64,000 nucleotides of DNA from Undibacterium piscinae. Its GTDB lineage: Bacteria; Pseudomonadota; Gammaproteobacteria; Burkholderiales; Burkholderiaceae_D. This document shows positions 20,509 through 29,427 of this stretch, one piece after another (within the stretch, counting starts at the first letter, position 1; every line of letters starts with the position of its first letter). The stretch is taken from assembly GCA_003970805.2 (NCBI GenBank), contig CP051152.1, positions 2,108,001 to 2,172,000 of the forward strand. Reading direction: 5' to 3'. Position numbers and translations under genes: made by a program. Under the pieces are notes generated by a model. That model worked only from the letters and a program-made list of their open reading frames with translations, searched no databases and was not told the DNA's origin.

Positions 20509-21188
20509 TGAGCGCAACGAGCATCATTGAAATCAAGCAGTTACGTACCCAGTTCGGCCGGGCGGTGATACATGACCAACTCGACCTGGATGTCATGCAA
20601 GGCGAAATTTTATCCATCGTCGGCGGTTCCGGCTCGGGAAAAACTGTATTAATGCGACAAATGCTGGGCCTGGAAAATCCCGCACGCGGCACGGTGAAGG
20701 TGTTCGGTGAGGATTTGCACGGCCCCGACGCCACGCATCTGGAGTATTTGCGCAAGCGTTCTGGCATGCTATTTCAGCACGGTGCCTTATATTCTGCGTT
20801 GACAGTGTTTGAAAATGTAGCTCAGCCCATGCGCGAACTTGGCAGCATGCCGGAACCTCTGATCACCGATCTGGTCTATCTGAAGCTGCATATGTCGGGC
20901 ATAGGTTTTGAGCACGCTTGCAAAATGCCTGCCGATTTGTCCGGTGGCATGATTAAGCGGATTGCGCTGGCACGCGCCCTAGCACTTGACCCTGAGTTAC
21001 TATTTCTCGATGAGCCGACCGCCGGACTCGACCCTGACCGTTCAGATAGCTTTGTCAGTTTAATTAAATCGCTGCATCAGCAACTGGGCCTGACGGTGGT
21101 CATGGTGACGCATGATCTCGATACCCTGTTTGCCTTGTCCAACAGGATTGCGGTATTGGCGGAAAAAAAAGGTGGTGACGATAGGTAA
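20508..21188 (+). CDS. Mla-type ABC transporter ATP-binding protein, frame broken near the 3' end
   Basis: 226 residues from the ATG at 20508. Walker A GGSGSGKTVLM, signature LSGGMIKRIALARAL, Walker B LLFLDEPTAGLD and the H-loop MVTHDLD are intact. The frame ends at 21188 shortly after a run of eight A (21163-21170). Removing one A continues the protein as KKVVTIGKPSSVVNF then EFTEKFFLGGRGIRAMQVL, the C-terminal tail expected for beta-proteobacterial MlaF-like ATPases, up to a stop at 21381. So this is a sequencing error, a real frameshift, or slippage on A8. Start overlaps the permease stop. Confidence 0.85.
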   Translation: MSATSIIEIKQLRTQFGRAVIHDQLDLDVMQGEILSIVGGSGSGKTVLMRQMLGLENPARGTVKVFGEDLHGPDATHLEYLRKRSGMLFQHGALYSALTVFENVAQPMRELGSMPEPLITDLVYLKLHMSGIGFEHACKMPADLSGGMIKRIALARALALDPELLFLDEPTAGLDPDRSDSFVSLIKSLHQQLGLTVVMVTHDLDTLFALSNRIAVLAEKKGGDDR

Positions 21189-21381
21189 GCCGTCATCGGT
21201 AGTGAATTTCCAACACGAATTTACCGAGAAGTTTTTCCTTGGAGGACGTGGCATACGTGCGATGCAAGTGCTACCGCCGGATCGCAGCTCTGCGGAATCA
21301 CAGGCGTCACGGACATCACAGGCTTCGCAACACGCGCTCCACACAAAACTCGACTCAACACCAGATTCAAAGGAGCAATAG
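21171..21381 (+). other. Continuation frame of the MlaF-like ATPase
   Basis: Open in the +1 frame relative to the upstream ATPase, about 70 codons with the conserved-looking FTEKFFLGGRGIRAM, ending eight bases before the next gene. It has no start of its own. It is best read as the lost C-terminus of the ATPase. Confidence 0.7.
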
Positions 21382-21389
21382 GATAATCC

Positions 21390-22328
21390 ATGGAAAGCAG
21401 ATCACATGCCCTGATGGCAGGTTTTTTTACCATCGCCCTGATTACGCTCGCTACCGTATTTGCCCTGTGGCTAGGCAGAGACCGTATCCAGCGGACGCCG
21501 TACATGATCGCCACCAAGCTATCGGTAGCCGGCTTAAATTTGCAGGCAGCGGTACGCTATAAGGGCATCAAGGTCGGCAATGTCACCGACATCGACTTTG
21601 ATGCCAAAAATCCCGGCCAGATTTTGCTCAGGATAGATGTCTTACCCGATACCCCGGTCACGCCGTTCACCTTCGCGACCTTGGGCTACCAGGGCGTTAC
21701 CGGGATCGCCTATGTGCAACTGGATGAAGATACCAGTGGTATTGCTTCGCAAGCCAAAGAAGATCTGCAAGGTATGCGGCAAATCCCTCTGCGCCCGGGC
21801 ATGATGCAAAACCTGGAGCAGCGTGGCCTGGCCATCCTGCACCAGACCGAAGAACTCAGCAAGCGCTTAAACAGCTTGCTGGATCCGGACAACCGCAAAT
21901 CCCTGACCAGCGCTGTTGACAATATCGGCCGGGCCGCCGCTGCCTGGCAAACCGTACCGGGCAAACTCGAACCCACCCTAGAGAGGCTGCCGGCACTAAT
22001 CGAACAAGCGCAAGGCAGCGCTGCCGCGTTCAAGGTGTTTTCAGCTGACGCCAGCCGCATGAGCAATAACTTCAATGCGCTGGCCAACAAACTGCAAGCC
22101 AGCGATGGCACTATCGTCAAGCTCAATCAGGCGACGGATCAGATCAGTGATGGCGTGACACAAGAAGCGCTACCCGCCATCAACTCGCTGAGCCGTGAAG
22201 CGCGCGGCTCCATGCGCTCACTGACCCGTGCGGTAGAGAACCTCAATGAGCGCCCTCAAAGCATCTTGTTTGGCAATATGTCCGCCCCTCCCGGCCCGGG
22301 TGAGGCGGGATTTGTCGCTCCGAAATAA
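21390..22328 (+). CDS. MCE/MlaD-family periplasmic lipid-transfer protein
   Basis: 312 residues. One N-terminal membrane anchor (FFTIALITLATVFALWLG), then an MCE domain (VRYKGIKVGNVTDIDFDAKN to YVQLDEDTSG), then a helical region to the C-terminus. The partner substrate-binding subunit of the STAS-permease/ATPase pair. AGGA lies six bases before the ATG. Longer than E. coli MlaD (about 183 residues), closer to the PqiB/YebT-like or Gram-negative TTG2C-like forms. Confidence 0.88.
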   Translation: MESRSHALMAGFFTIALITLATVFALWLGRDRIQRTPYMIATKLSVAGLNLQAAVRYKGIKVGNVTDIDFDAKNPGQILLRIDVLPDTPVTPFTFATLGYQGVTGIAYVQLDEDTSGIASQAKEDLQGMRQIPLRPGMMQNLEQRGLAILHQTEELSKRLNSLLDPDNRKSLTSAVDNIGRAAAAWQTVPGKLEPTLERLPALIEQAQGSAAAFKVFSADASRMSNNFNALANKLQASDGTIVKLNQATDQISDGVTQEALPAINSLSREARGSMRSLTRAVENLNERPQSILFGNMSAPPGPGEAGFVAPK

Positions 22329-22341
22329 AAGAAAGAATACG

Positions 22342-22947
22342 ATGAGCCCCTCCCGTCTAAGCAAACTTTGTCTCACCATGACGCTGGCTGCGCTTTTGCA
22401 GGCCTGCGCCGGTGGCACAGCAACGCCACGCTTTAACTATGATTTTGGCGCGCTGCCGCCGGCTGGCAATCAGACCTCATTGAAATTGGCGATCAGCCTG
22501 GCCGATGTCAGTGCCCCGGCTACTTTAGATAGCACTGCCATGCTGTACCGCTTACAGTACGACAACTCGCAACTGGTGCGCCCTTACGCACAGCATCGCT
22601 GGAGCATGCCGCCGCCGCAGCTACTGACGCAAAGACTCAAGGCCAGAATGGCAGCGGCCGACATGACGGTCGTTTCGGTTGCCGATGGCGCTGCCGATTT
22701 ACCTATACTGAAAATTGATCTGGATGAATTTTCACACATATTTACCAGCGCCAGCCAAAGCCATGCCCAGATCAGCTTGCGCGCCTCACTCATGAAAAGA
22801 AATAAGTTAATCGCACAGCGCTACTTCACACTAGCGAGCAAGGCCGATAGCGCGGACGCCCCAGGCGGCGCCAAAGCCATGCAAATCGCCAGCGATGCCA
22901 CCATCAGTGAAATCATGCAATGGTTGCAGACTGCCACGGTAAATTAA
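22342..22947 (+). CDS. ABC-type transport auxiliary lipoprotein (PqiC-like)
   Basis: 201 residues with a lipoprotein signal: MSPSRLSKLCLTMTLAALLQ followed by the lipobox Cys in LLQAC. The body (PPQLLTQRLKARMAAADMTV, LKIDLDEFSHIF) matches the ABC transporter auxiliary lipoprotein family seen after mce genes. Probably the outer-membrane end of the same lipid transport system. The ATG at 22342 is chosen because it gives the signal peptide. Confidence 0.8.
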   Translation: MSPSRLSKLCLTMTLAALLQACAGGTATPRFNYDFGALPPAGNQTSLKLAISLADVSAPATLDSTAMLYRLQYDNSQLVRPYAQHRWSMPPPQLLTQRLKARMAAADMTVVSVADGAADLPILKIDLDEFSHIFTSASQSHAQISLRASLMKRNKLIAQRYFTLASKADSADAPGGAKAMQIASDATISEIMQWLQTATVN

Positions 22948-22970
22948 CCATCTACACCTGCTCAGATCGA

Positions 22971-24159
22971 ATGCCGACCACATCAGAGATAGAAGCCAAA
23001 GCCTCGCCTTTTTCCCGCGCCAGTCTGGTGGCCTATCTATTTCTGATTGTCTATGCCAGTTGGTATCCGTTTTCAGGCTGGCAAAACAACAATCTAGTCA
23101 CCTTGCTGGATGTCGCAAAACAGTGGCCACGTTACTGGACTGGCTTTGACGCTGCGGTGAATGTGGTCGGCTATATGCCGCTGGGGCTGTTATTGGTGTT
23201 TGCGCTTTATCCCAAATGCAACAGATACTGGTCCGTATTGCTGGCTACCATCGGCGGCACGATATTGTCTGTGATGGTGGAAGGGGTACAGTCTTTTCTG
23301 CCTAGCCGCGTCACTTCACCGTTAGATGTCATCACCAATGGTACTGGCGCATTATTGGGCGCCATCCTTGGTGCACTGCTGATTCCCGCGGTACTGGAAA
23401 AAGGCCGCTTGCGTTTGCTGCGTAAGGAATGGCTGCATCACGAAGCCAGTCGCGAAATGCTGATCCTGGGTTTATGGCCACTGGCACAAATCTACCCGCA
23501 AGCCTACTTATTTGGTCTGGGGCAAATATTGCCTCTAGTATCGCTCTGGCTGGAAGAGTTTTTTTGAAATTGATATCGACTTCAGTGCGCTATTACTGCA
23601 AGGCATGGAATTAAATGCGGAAGAATATCTGCTTTCCGAAACCATCATCACTGCCTGCGCATCCACCGGTGCGATCCTGATCTGCCTGTTTATATTAAAC
23701 CGGCATGCACCCAAATTTTGGTTATCGAGTCTATTACTCATAGGTGCTGTCTGCACCAAAGCACTGGCGGTGGCGCTGCTGTTCAAGCCCGAATATGCGT
23801 TTGCCTGGCTCACGCCCGGTGCCCGCGGTGGCTTGCTGATCAGCGTCATCATGCTATATGGCTTTTCATTTGCGCCGTGTCGCGCCCAACGTCGCCTGGC
23901 AATATTAATGCTGATGATTAGCTTAATCCTCATTAACCTGGTACCGAGCAATCCGTATTTCCTGCTCAGCATGCAGAACTGGACGCACGGAAAATTCCTC
24001 AATTTTTACGGCGCGGCGCAATTTCTATCGGTCATCTGGCCCTTCGTCGCGCTCTGGTATCTGCTAGACCGACCGATCCCGCCATCGACCAGCATAGATG
24101 CAGGGCAACGCAATGAGTTCAGCGATACCATTACTGACGCTGAACCGAACCGCCGCTGA
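22971..24159 (+). pseudogene. VanZ-like multi-spanning membrane protein, frame broken at T7
   Basis: First part 22971-23567 (198 residues) has the VanZ-like core VYASWYPFSGWQ and MVEGVQSFLPSRVTSPLDVI. It stops right after a run of seven T (23550-23556). With one T fewer the frame reads EEFFEIDIDFSALLLQG and joins the second part (to 24159), which has four more membrane helices, giving about 395 residues in all. Either an insertion error in a homopolymer or a true frameshift. Follows the lipoprotein gene by 23 bases. Function not known. Confidence 0.7.
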
Positions 24160-24264
24160 GCGCACACTGAGATATAGGCTGAGACCAGAGTCTACACTGC
24201 AATCCTGCTAACAAACTCCAGCCGTTGTATCATACGCACTCTCTAGGCAATCAAAGAATTCACC

Positions 24265-24582
24265 ATGTCTGACACCCCTTATTTTCAAAAGCATGTCTTC
24301 TTTTGCATGAACCAGCGCGAAGACGGTCGCCCATGCTGCGCCGAACGCGGCGCACAGGCGGCACAAGAACACACCAAAAAGCGCATCAAGCAACTCGACC
24401 TGAACGGCCAGGGCAAGATACGCATCAATAAGGCGGCCTGCCTTGACCGTTGTGATGAGGGCCCGGTACTGGTGGTCTACCCACAGGGAACCTGGTATAC
24501 CTATGTCGATCAATCCGACATAGACGAGATCATCGACGTCGACCTGGTTGGTGGCGGCATCGTAGAACGCCTGAAAATTTAA
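24265..24582 (+). CDS. Thioredoxin-fold [2Fe-2S] ferredoxin
   Basis: 105 residues. Cys pattern FFCMNQREDGRPCC near residue 14-25 and KAACLDRCDEGPVLVVYPQG near 60 matches the shethna-type/NuoE-like thioredoxin-fold 2Fe-2S proteins; there is an extra adjacent Cys. Small electron-transfer protein in the cytoplasm; partner unknown. It is 26 bases upstream of the hydrolase gene, probably co-transcribed. Confidence 0.85.
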   Translation: MSDTPYFQKHVFFCMNQREDGRPCCAERGAQAAQEHTKKRIKQLDLNGQGKIRINKAACLDRCDEGPVLVVYPQGTWYTYVDQSDIDEIIDVDLVGGGIVERLKI

Positions 24583-24608
24583 GTTAAGTAACAGTTTTAA
24601 GTAACGGT

Positions 24609-25244
24609 ATGAATGCACAAACTGAGTATTTTTTAATTCCCGGTAGCGCTGGTGAGCTTGAATGCGCACTGGATTTGCCAGATCCTGAAGTAATCACTGC
24701 TCCGCGTGGCTTGGCGCTGGTAGCGCATCCGCATCCGCTATACGGCGGAACCATGGATAACAAAGTGGCGCAAACTCTGGCGCGCACTTTTGTCGCACTC
24801 GGTTACGCCACGGTGCGCATGAATTTCCGCGGTGTTGGTAAATCGGCAGGCAGTCACGATGCCGGCATAGGCGAAACCGACGACATGGAAGCGCTGTTGG
24901 CCCATATGCGCCGGCAATATCCGGATTTGCCGCTGGTATTAGCTGGCTTTTCTTTCGGCACCTTTGTCCAGGCTTGCCTTCAGCAAAGACTGGCAGCGCA
25001 AGGTCAGGCGGTGCAGCGCATGGTACTGGTGGTCGGCGCCGCCGCCGGCAAATGGGCGATGCCCGAGATTCCGGCCAGCACGATACTGATACACGGTGAA
25101 CTCGATGACACGATTCCCTTGCAAGCCGTGTTTGACTGGCTGCGACCGCAAGACATTCCTGTGGTAGTGATTCCCGGTGCCGATCATTTTTTTCATCGTC
25201 GCCTGCAACATATCAAGAATCTCGTGGTCAATATGTGGGACTAG
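24609..25244 (+). CDS. Alpha/beta-fold hydrolase
   Basis: 211 residues. Ser nucleophile in AGFSFGTF (about residue 118), likely Asp in HGELDDTIPL and His in PGADHFFHRR, giving a full catalytic triad. The oxyanion-loop HPHPLYGGTMDNKV is typical of the YcjY-like/dienelactone-hydrolase-related group often annotated as CocE/NonD or alpha/beta hydrolase. No signal peptide. Substrate unknown. Confidence 0.85.
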   Translation: MNAQTEYFLIPGSAGELECALDLPDPEVITAPRGLALVAHPHPLYGGTMDNKVAQTLARTFVALGYATVRMNFRGVGKSAGSHDAGIGETDDMEALLAHMRRQYPDLPLVLAGFSFGTFVQACLQQRLAAQGQAVQRMVLVVGAAAGKWAMPEIPASTILIHGELDDTIPLQAVFDWLRPQDIPVVVIPGADHFFHRRLQHIKNLVVNMWD

Positions 25245-25309
25245 GTTTTACAACATCCGCAATTTGACCAAATCACTTTTTTTACCCGGATTTCCACTTA
25301 AGTTTAATA

Positions 25310-26467
25310 ATGAAAAAATTTCTTTCTAAAATAGTACTTGCCGCAGTCTCGCTGCTAAGTATTTCCATTGCAACAGCGCAAAGCCTGCCTGCGCCTACCA
25401 TCGCCGCCAAATCCTGGCTATTGTTCGATGCCACCAGCAATCAGGTGATCGCCTCGCAAGATCCGGCAATGCGTATAGAACCGGCCTCTTTGACCAAGAT
25501 CATGACGGCATACCTGGTGTTTTCTGCACTCAAGGAAAAACGATTAGACCTGAACCAAAAGATCAATGTTTCGACCCGCGCCTGGAAAGTCGATGCCAGC
25601 AGCTCTAAGATGTTTATCGACCCAGCCACACCGGTCAGCATCAGCGACTTGCTGTTCGGCCTGATTGTCCAATCGGGTAATGATGCCGCCGTCGCACTGG
25701 CGGAAGCGGTTGCCGGCAGCGAAGAAGCGTTTGTGGTGCAGATGAACCGTGAAGCCGAGCGCATGGGTCTCAAAGCTACCCGTTACGGCAATCCGCATGG
25801 CCTGCCTAGCGCTGAAAATTACTCTACCGCCCAGGATTTAGCCGTGTTGGCGACGCGCATGATTGCAGATCATCCTGAGTACTACAAGACTTACTATTCA
25901 ACCAAGAGCTTTACCTATAACAAGATTACCCAGCCTAACCGCAATCGCCTGTTGTGGCTGGATCCTACGGTTGACGGCATGAAAACCGGCCATACCGAAG
26001 CGGCCGGATATTGCCTGATCTCTTCCGCCAACCGTCCTAACGGTACTGGCCAGCGTCGCTTGATTTCTGTCGTCACCGGCACCAGCAGCGATCAGGTGCG
26101 CGCGCAGGAAAGTCTGAAACTGCTGAACTGGGGCTACCTCAATTTTGACACCGTCAAACTGTATGAAAAAGGCCAGGCGATTGCCACACCGGAAGTATGG
26201 AAAGGTGCCCAAGCTCAGCTCAAGATAGGTTTTACCAGCGACGTATATGTAACTTTGCCTAAGGGTTCTGCCGCCAAACTCAAACCGGCACTGGAGCGCA
26301 AAGACCCATTGGTGGCGCCGATTGCCGCTAACAGCAAAGTGGGAACTTTGAAAATGATGCTCGACGGCAAAGCCATTGCCGAATTCCCGGTTCTGGCACT
26401 GGAGCAAGTCAATCAAGCCAGCATTTTTGGCCGCGCCTGGGATTCTATCCGCCTGATGTTCAAGTAA
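25310..26467 (+). CDS. dacC: D-alanyl-D-alanine carboxypeptidase (PBP5/6 type)
   Basis: 385 residues with signal peptide (MKKFLSKIVLAAVSLLSISI, cleavage near ATAQS). Serine active-site motifs are complete: S-x-x-K in EPASLTKIMTAY, S-x-N in QSGNDAAV and KTG in DGMKTGHTEAAGY. The C-terminal beta domain and an amphipathic end helix (WDSIRLMFK) fit membrane-attached PBP5/6. Trims the peptidoglycan pentapeptide. The choice between dacA and dacC names is uncertain. Two hairpins follow it. Confidence 0.93.
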   Translation: MKKFLSKIVLAAVSLLSISIATAQSLPAPTIAAKSWLLFDATSNQVIASQDPAMRIEPASLTKIMTAYLVFSALKEKRLDLNQKINVSTRAWKVDASSSKMFIDPATPVSISDLLFGLIVQSGNDAAVALAEAVAGSEEAFVVQMNREAERMGLKATRYGNPHGLPSAENYSTAQDLAVLATRMIADHPEYYKTYYSTKSFTYNKITQPNRNRLLWLDPTVDGMKTGHTEAAGYCLISSANRPNGTGQRRLISVVTGTSSDQVRAQESLKLLNWGYLNFDTVKLYEKGQAIATPEVWKGAQAQLKIGFTSDVYVTLPKGSAAKLKPALERKDPLVAPIAANSKVGTLKMMLDGKAIAEFPVLALEQVNQASIFGRAWDSIRLMFK

Positions 26468-26486
26468 CAGCGATATTAGGTAATTA

Positions 26487-26521
26487 GGTAATTCAACCAG
26501 CCTTACGCTGGCTGAATTACC
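26487..26521. other. Hairpin after the carboxypeptidase gene
   Basis: GGTAATTCA-x-CCAGC pairs with GCTGG-x-TGAATTACC around a five-base loop, one mismatch. No T-run. Together with the next hairpin it marks the end of the transcript. Confidence 0.5.
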
Positions 26522-26531
26522 CGGCAAATAC

Positions 26532-26579
26532 AAAAACGCAAACAACAGCCCACAAAACGGCTCACTGGTTTGCGTTTTT
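26532..26579 (+). terminator. Intrinsic terminator after the carboxypeptidase gene
   Basis: AAAAACGCAAAC pairs with GTTTGCGTTTTT over 12 bases; the right arm runs into further T. It lies 64 bases after the stop codon. Confidence 0.8.
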
Positions 26580-26659
26580 TTATGTGTTTTTTGCATAAGC
26601 CAGGAAAAGGATATGTGTAAGAATGAAGCTCTTTTCCTTACTGTATAGCCAAATCCATC

Positions 26660-27508
26660 ATGAACGATCCCCTGGTCTACCTGAACGGCAACATCACCCC
26701 TCTTTCTCAAGCGCATATTCCCGTGATGGACCGCGGTTTTATTTTTGGTGACGGTATCTATGAAGTGATTCCGGTCTACCAGCGTAAAATGTTTCGCTCC
26801 GACCAGCATCTGGCACGCCTGTTCCGCAGCATGGATGCGATAGGCATTCCCAACCCGCATAGCAAACAAGAATGGCTGAGCCTGATCAGGCAAGTGATGG
26901 ATGCCCATCCTGCCGACGATCAGATGGTCTACCTGCAAGTGACGCGCGGCGTCGCCAAACGCGCCCATGCGTTTCCGGCCGAGATGGTGCCTACCGTCTT
27001 CATCATGACGAATCCTATCGCCCTCGCTTCCGATGCGGCGCGCAATAACGGCGTCAAATGCGTCTCAATGGAAGACCAGCGCTGGCTGCATTGCGATATC
27101 AAGTCGATTTCTTTGCTCGGCAATGTGCTGGCGGCGCAAAACGCGGTCGAACATGGCGCGGTCGAAAGCATACAATTTCGCGACGGGTTCCTGACCGAGG
27201 CCTCGGCCTCGAATGTCTGGATAGTCAAGGACGGCGTGTTAATCGGGCCACCGAAAGACCATCTGATACTGGAAGGCATACGCTACGGCCTGATCGAGGA
27301 AATCTGCGCCGCCCGTCAGATTCCGCTGCAGGCACGCCGCATCAGCCGCGCTGAAGTGTTCGCCGCAGATGAGGTAATGCTCTCGTCAGCGACCAAGGAA
27401 GTGCTTGCGGTGGTACAGATAGACGAGCAAACTATTGGAAAAGGCCTGCCTGGCCCCATATACCAACAACTATATGCGGCTTACCAGGAAGCGAAAGCGG
27501 CAAGCTAA
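26660..27508 (+). CDS. dat: D-amino-acid transaminase (class IV)
   Basis: 282 residues, PLP enzyme that makes D-glutamate and D-alanine for peptidoglycan. Fold-type IV features: VYLNGNITPL start, MDRGFIFGDGIYEVIPVYQR, the catalytic Lys in CDIKSISLLGNVLAAQNAVE, and GFLTEASASNVWIVKDGVL. Branched-chain transaminases are longer and lack the DRGFIFGDG pattern in this form. Its place next to a D,D-carboxypeptidase fits a cell-wall role. Confidence 0.9.
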   Translation: MNDPLVYLNGNITPLSQAHIPVMDRGFIFGDGIYEVIPVYQRKMFRSDQHLARLFRSMDAIGIPNPHSKQEWLSLIRQVMDAHPADDQMVYLQVTRGVAKRAHAFPAEMVPTVFIMTNPIALASDAARNNGVKCVSMEDQRWLHCDIKSISLLGNVLAAQNAVEHGAVESIQFRDGFLTEASASNVWIVKDGVLIGPPKDHLILEGIRYGLIEEICAARQIPLQARRISRAEVFAADEVMLSSATKEVLAVVQIDEQTIGKGLPGPIYQQLYAAYQEAKAAS

Positions 27509-27540
27509 TTCCCACTTATTGAACGAGTATCAAGTAAATC

Positions 27541-27822
27541 ATGGACATGCCAGAAATCCCCCGCGATCAGAGTCTGATCGAATACCCTTGCGAATTTCCC
27601 ATTAAAGTCATGGGGTTGATGCAGGAATCCTTCGCGCAAACGATAGTGGAAGTGGTCGTCCTGCATGACCCGACCTTTCATGCCGGTAAGATGGAAATGC
27701 GTCCGTCGACCAAGGGCACCTATCTGTCGCTGACCGTGACTATCCTGGCGGTGGACCGCGATCAACTTGATAACCTCTACCGTGCGCTGTCGTCTCATCC
27801 TATGGTGAAAATGGTTTTATAG
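27541..27822 (+). CDS. YbeD/DUF493-family protein
   Basis: 93 residues (YPCEFPIKVMGLMQESFAQT, RPSTKGTYLSLTVTILAVDR, YRALSSHPMVKMVL), a small ACT-like domain. In many Proteobacteria this gene stands immediately before lipB; here lipB is 1.6 kb away, with a repeat, a chalcone-isomerase-like gene and a small open frame in between. Role unproven, often linked to lipoate metabolism by context only. Confidence 0.9.
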   Translation: MDMPEIPRDQSLIEYPCEFPIKVMGLMQESFAQTIVEVVVLHDPTFHAGKMEMRPSTKGTYLSLTVTILAVDRDQLDNLYRALSSHPMVKMVL

Positions 27823-27849
27823 TACTCAACCAGCAGGGCAGCAAACGCT

Positions 27850-27995
27850 GTAATGTCGTTCAGTTAAACCTGGCCCTAGGTATCGTCATTCCCGCGAAGG
27901 CGGGAATCGAGCGGCGTAAAAGCCTAAAGACACTGGATCCTTGCCTACGCAGGGATGACACCTAGACCGATTGGCGCTTAACTGAACTGCATTAC
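27850..27995. mobile_element. Small palindromic element (MITE-like) with 10-bp flanking repeats
   Basis: 146 bases beginning GTAATG and ending CATTAC with imperfect inverted ends (GTAATGTCGTTCAGTTAA against the complement of the right end). Inside is CATTCCCGCGAAGGCGGGAAT, written here as a 7-bp stem, and a related half GCCTACGCAGGGATGA. AGCAAACGCT occurs directly repeated on both sides (27840-27849 and 27996-28005), which looks like a target duplication. No coding capacity. Confidence 0.55.
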
Positions 27996-28026
27996 AGCAA
28001 ACGCTACCCTCTTTTCTATTACTCCA

Positions 28027-28665
28027 TCAATTGCGGTAAGTCTTGTCAGCCGCGATGGTGGCGGGCAAACCCAGCAACTCTCGCTTCAAAGTCTCCTGTA
28101 CCGGTTGCTCACCCAGCCATATCCTGAAAAACACGCGGGCAAACTGGTCACCCGGCAATACATCGCCTAAGCGCGTCTTGTTGACGTAGGCGGAAGAACC
28201 CACTCCTGGCACATAATCAAAAGTGATCGTATCGCCATTCTTTACCATAGGAATAGTGCCAAACACTTGTCCGAACGAGGCCATTTGCATGGTGACGTCA
28301 GCCAGATCTTTCGGCGTATTGTTTTTCCTCATGCCCTTGAGCATGGCCGATGCCAACTCACCGACTTCGATATCGCGCAATATGTGCAATACCATCTTGC
28401 GCGGACCACCGGCGATCACCTGACTGGGGTTCTCGGTTTTTTCTGGCAGATACAAGGCCGCCACATAAGCCTTGGCAAACAGCACGGAACGCAAGCCTGC
28501 GCCATTTAGCACCAAATCCTTATTCGCCAGATGCACGTGAGGCTCGATTTTTACCTGGTGTATCTCTAATGCGTATGCCTGGCAGGATAGCAATGCGCTG
28601 CACAGACAGAATAAACGGAGACTGAGGAAGCGCGAACGCATCGTTGCAATAGTGCTTTTCGACAT
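28027..28665 (-). CDS. Chalcone-isomerase-like periplasmic protein
   Basis: 212 residues, signal peptide (FLSLRLFCLCSALLSCQAYA). Body with GAGLRSVLFAKAYVAALYLP, GPRKMVLHILRDIEVGELAS and FDYVPGVGSS matches the bacterial chalcone_3 domain family, whose members usually lack isomerase activity and may bind fatty acids. Alone on the minus strand. An alternative start at Met9 keeps the signal peptide. Confidence 0.85.
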   Translation of the reverse strand: MSKSTIATMRSRFLSLRLFCLCSALLSCQAYALEIHQVKIEPHVHLANKDLVLNGAGLRSVLFAKAYVAALYLPEKTENPSQVIAGGPRKMVLHILRDIEVGELASAMLKGMRKNNTPKDLADVTMQMASFGQVFGTIPMVKNGDTITFDYVPGVGSSAYVNKTRLGDVLPGDQFARVFFRIWLGEQPVQETLKRELLGLPATIAADKTYRN

Positions 28666-29207
28666 AGGATTGATCCGGAGTGATTTGAATTAAAACAAAA
28701 ATTAGAATTAACATTCTATCTTATCCGAAATCCGCGCAAGATGTAATTTTATCAATGCATGGCGAACAGTAAATAAGATACTCCACCCTGTATTTTTTCA
28801 ATGCACAGTGAATGCAAGCGTGTCTGACTTGTTTTTATTAAGAATAAAGGGGGTATATGCTTTTCGGATGACATGATGACAGTACGCGATACCAATCCCA
28901 CCAAGTAAGCATGGCCCAAATGCCTACACACTGCTTTTTTCAGCGCACAACACAGGCGGTTCGAAGTCAGCGATCGCAGCGGTAGTCACTGCTAATCGAC
29001 TTCTATCGACTTCTATCGATGGCGCACGCAAACAGATGAAAATCTAAGCGCGGCTGCCGCGCAAAACAGTGCAAAATTGCTGGCGATAGCGACAAACCGG
29101 GCTGTTTCGGGCAAAACAGCCGCACTCAAAGTGGTCAAGCATAGAAAATTTGGTCGACAAAGCGGTATCATTGCGTCCTTAATGATTTGCAATGCTCGGG
29201 AACCATA
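28666..29207. other. Intergenic region with small hairpins
   Basis: AT-rich on the left, GC-richer on the right. Contains a short stem GGCTGTTT with AAACAGCC near 29100-29121 and a tandem ATCGACTTCT duplicate near 28998. No gene or known RNA is recognisable. Confidence 0.5.
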
Positions 29208-29423
29208 GTGGCAAGCTTAGAAGAAATTGTCGGAAAACAAAAAATCGGTGCCAAATTCGTCCTTTCAGCCCCCATGCTGGGGATGGATCTGGTCGCTTTT
29301 GATGCGCAAGCCCAGATCTGGGCAGAGCACGGCGGCCCCGGTTTTGAGCCCGCCGGCGTCCCTTTCCGCAAAGTGATAGATGGCCAGTTCCTGATTCAGC
29401 GACTCACGGTCGTCAAGGTCTAG
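29208..29423 (+). CDS. Hypothetical 71-residue protein before lipB
   Basis: Open frame, GTG at 29208 (or TTG at 29187), reading [20 protein letters not shown] and [20 protein letters not shown]. It ends four bases before the lipB start, suggesting translational coupling. I do not recognise a family. No membrane or signal segment. A real but unclassified small protein seems more likely than chance because of its tight fit to lipB. Confidence 0.5.
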   Translation: MASLEEIVGKQKIGAKFVLSAPMLGMDLVAFDAQAQIWAEHGGPGFEPAGVPFRKVIDGQFLIQRLTVVKV

Positions 29424-29427
29424 TGCA

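Noticed and set aside
25898..26968. 356-codon minus-strand open frame across the carboxypeptidase and transaminase genes
   Set aside because: It is antisense to two well-supported genes with complete catalytic motifs and shows no family features.
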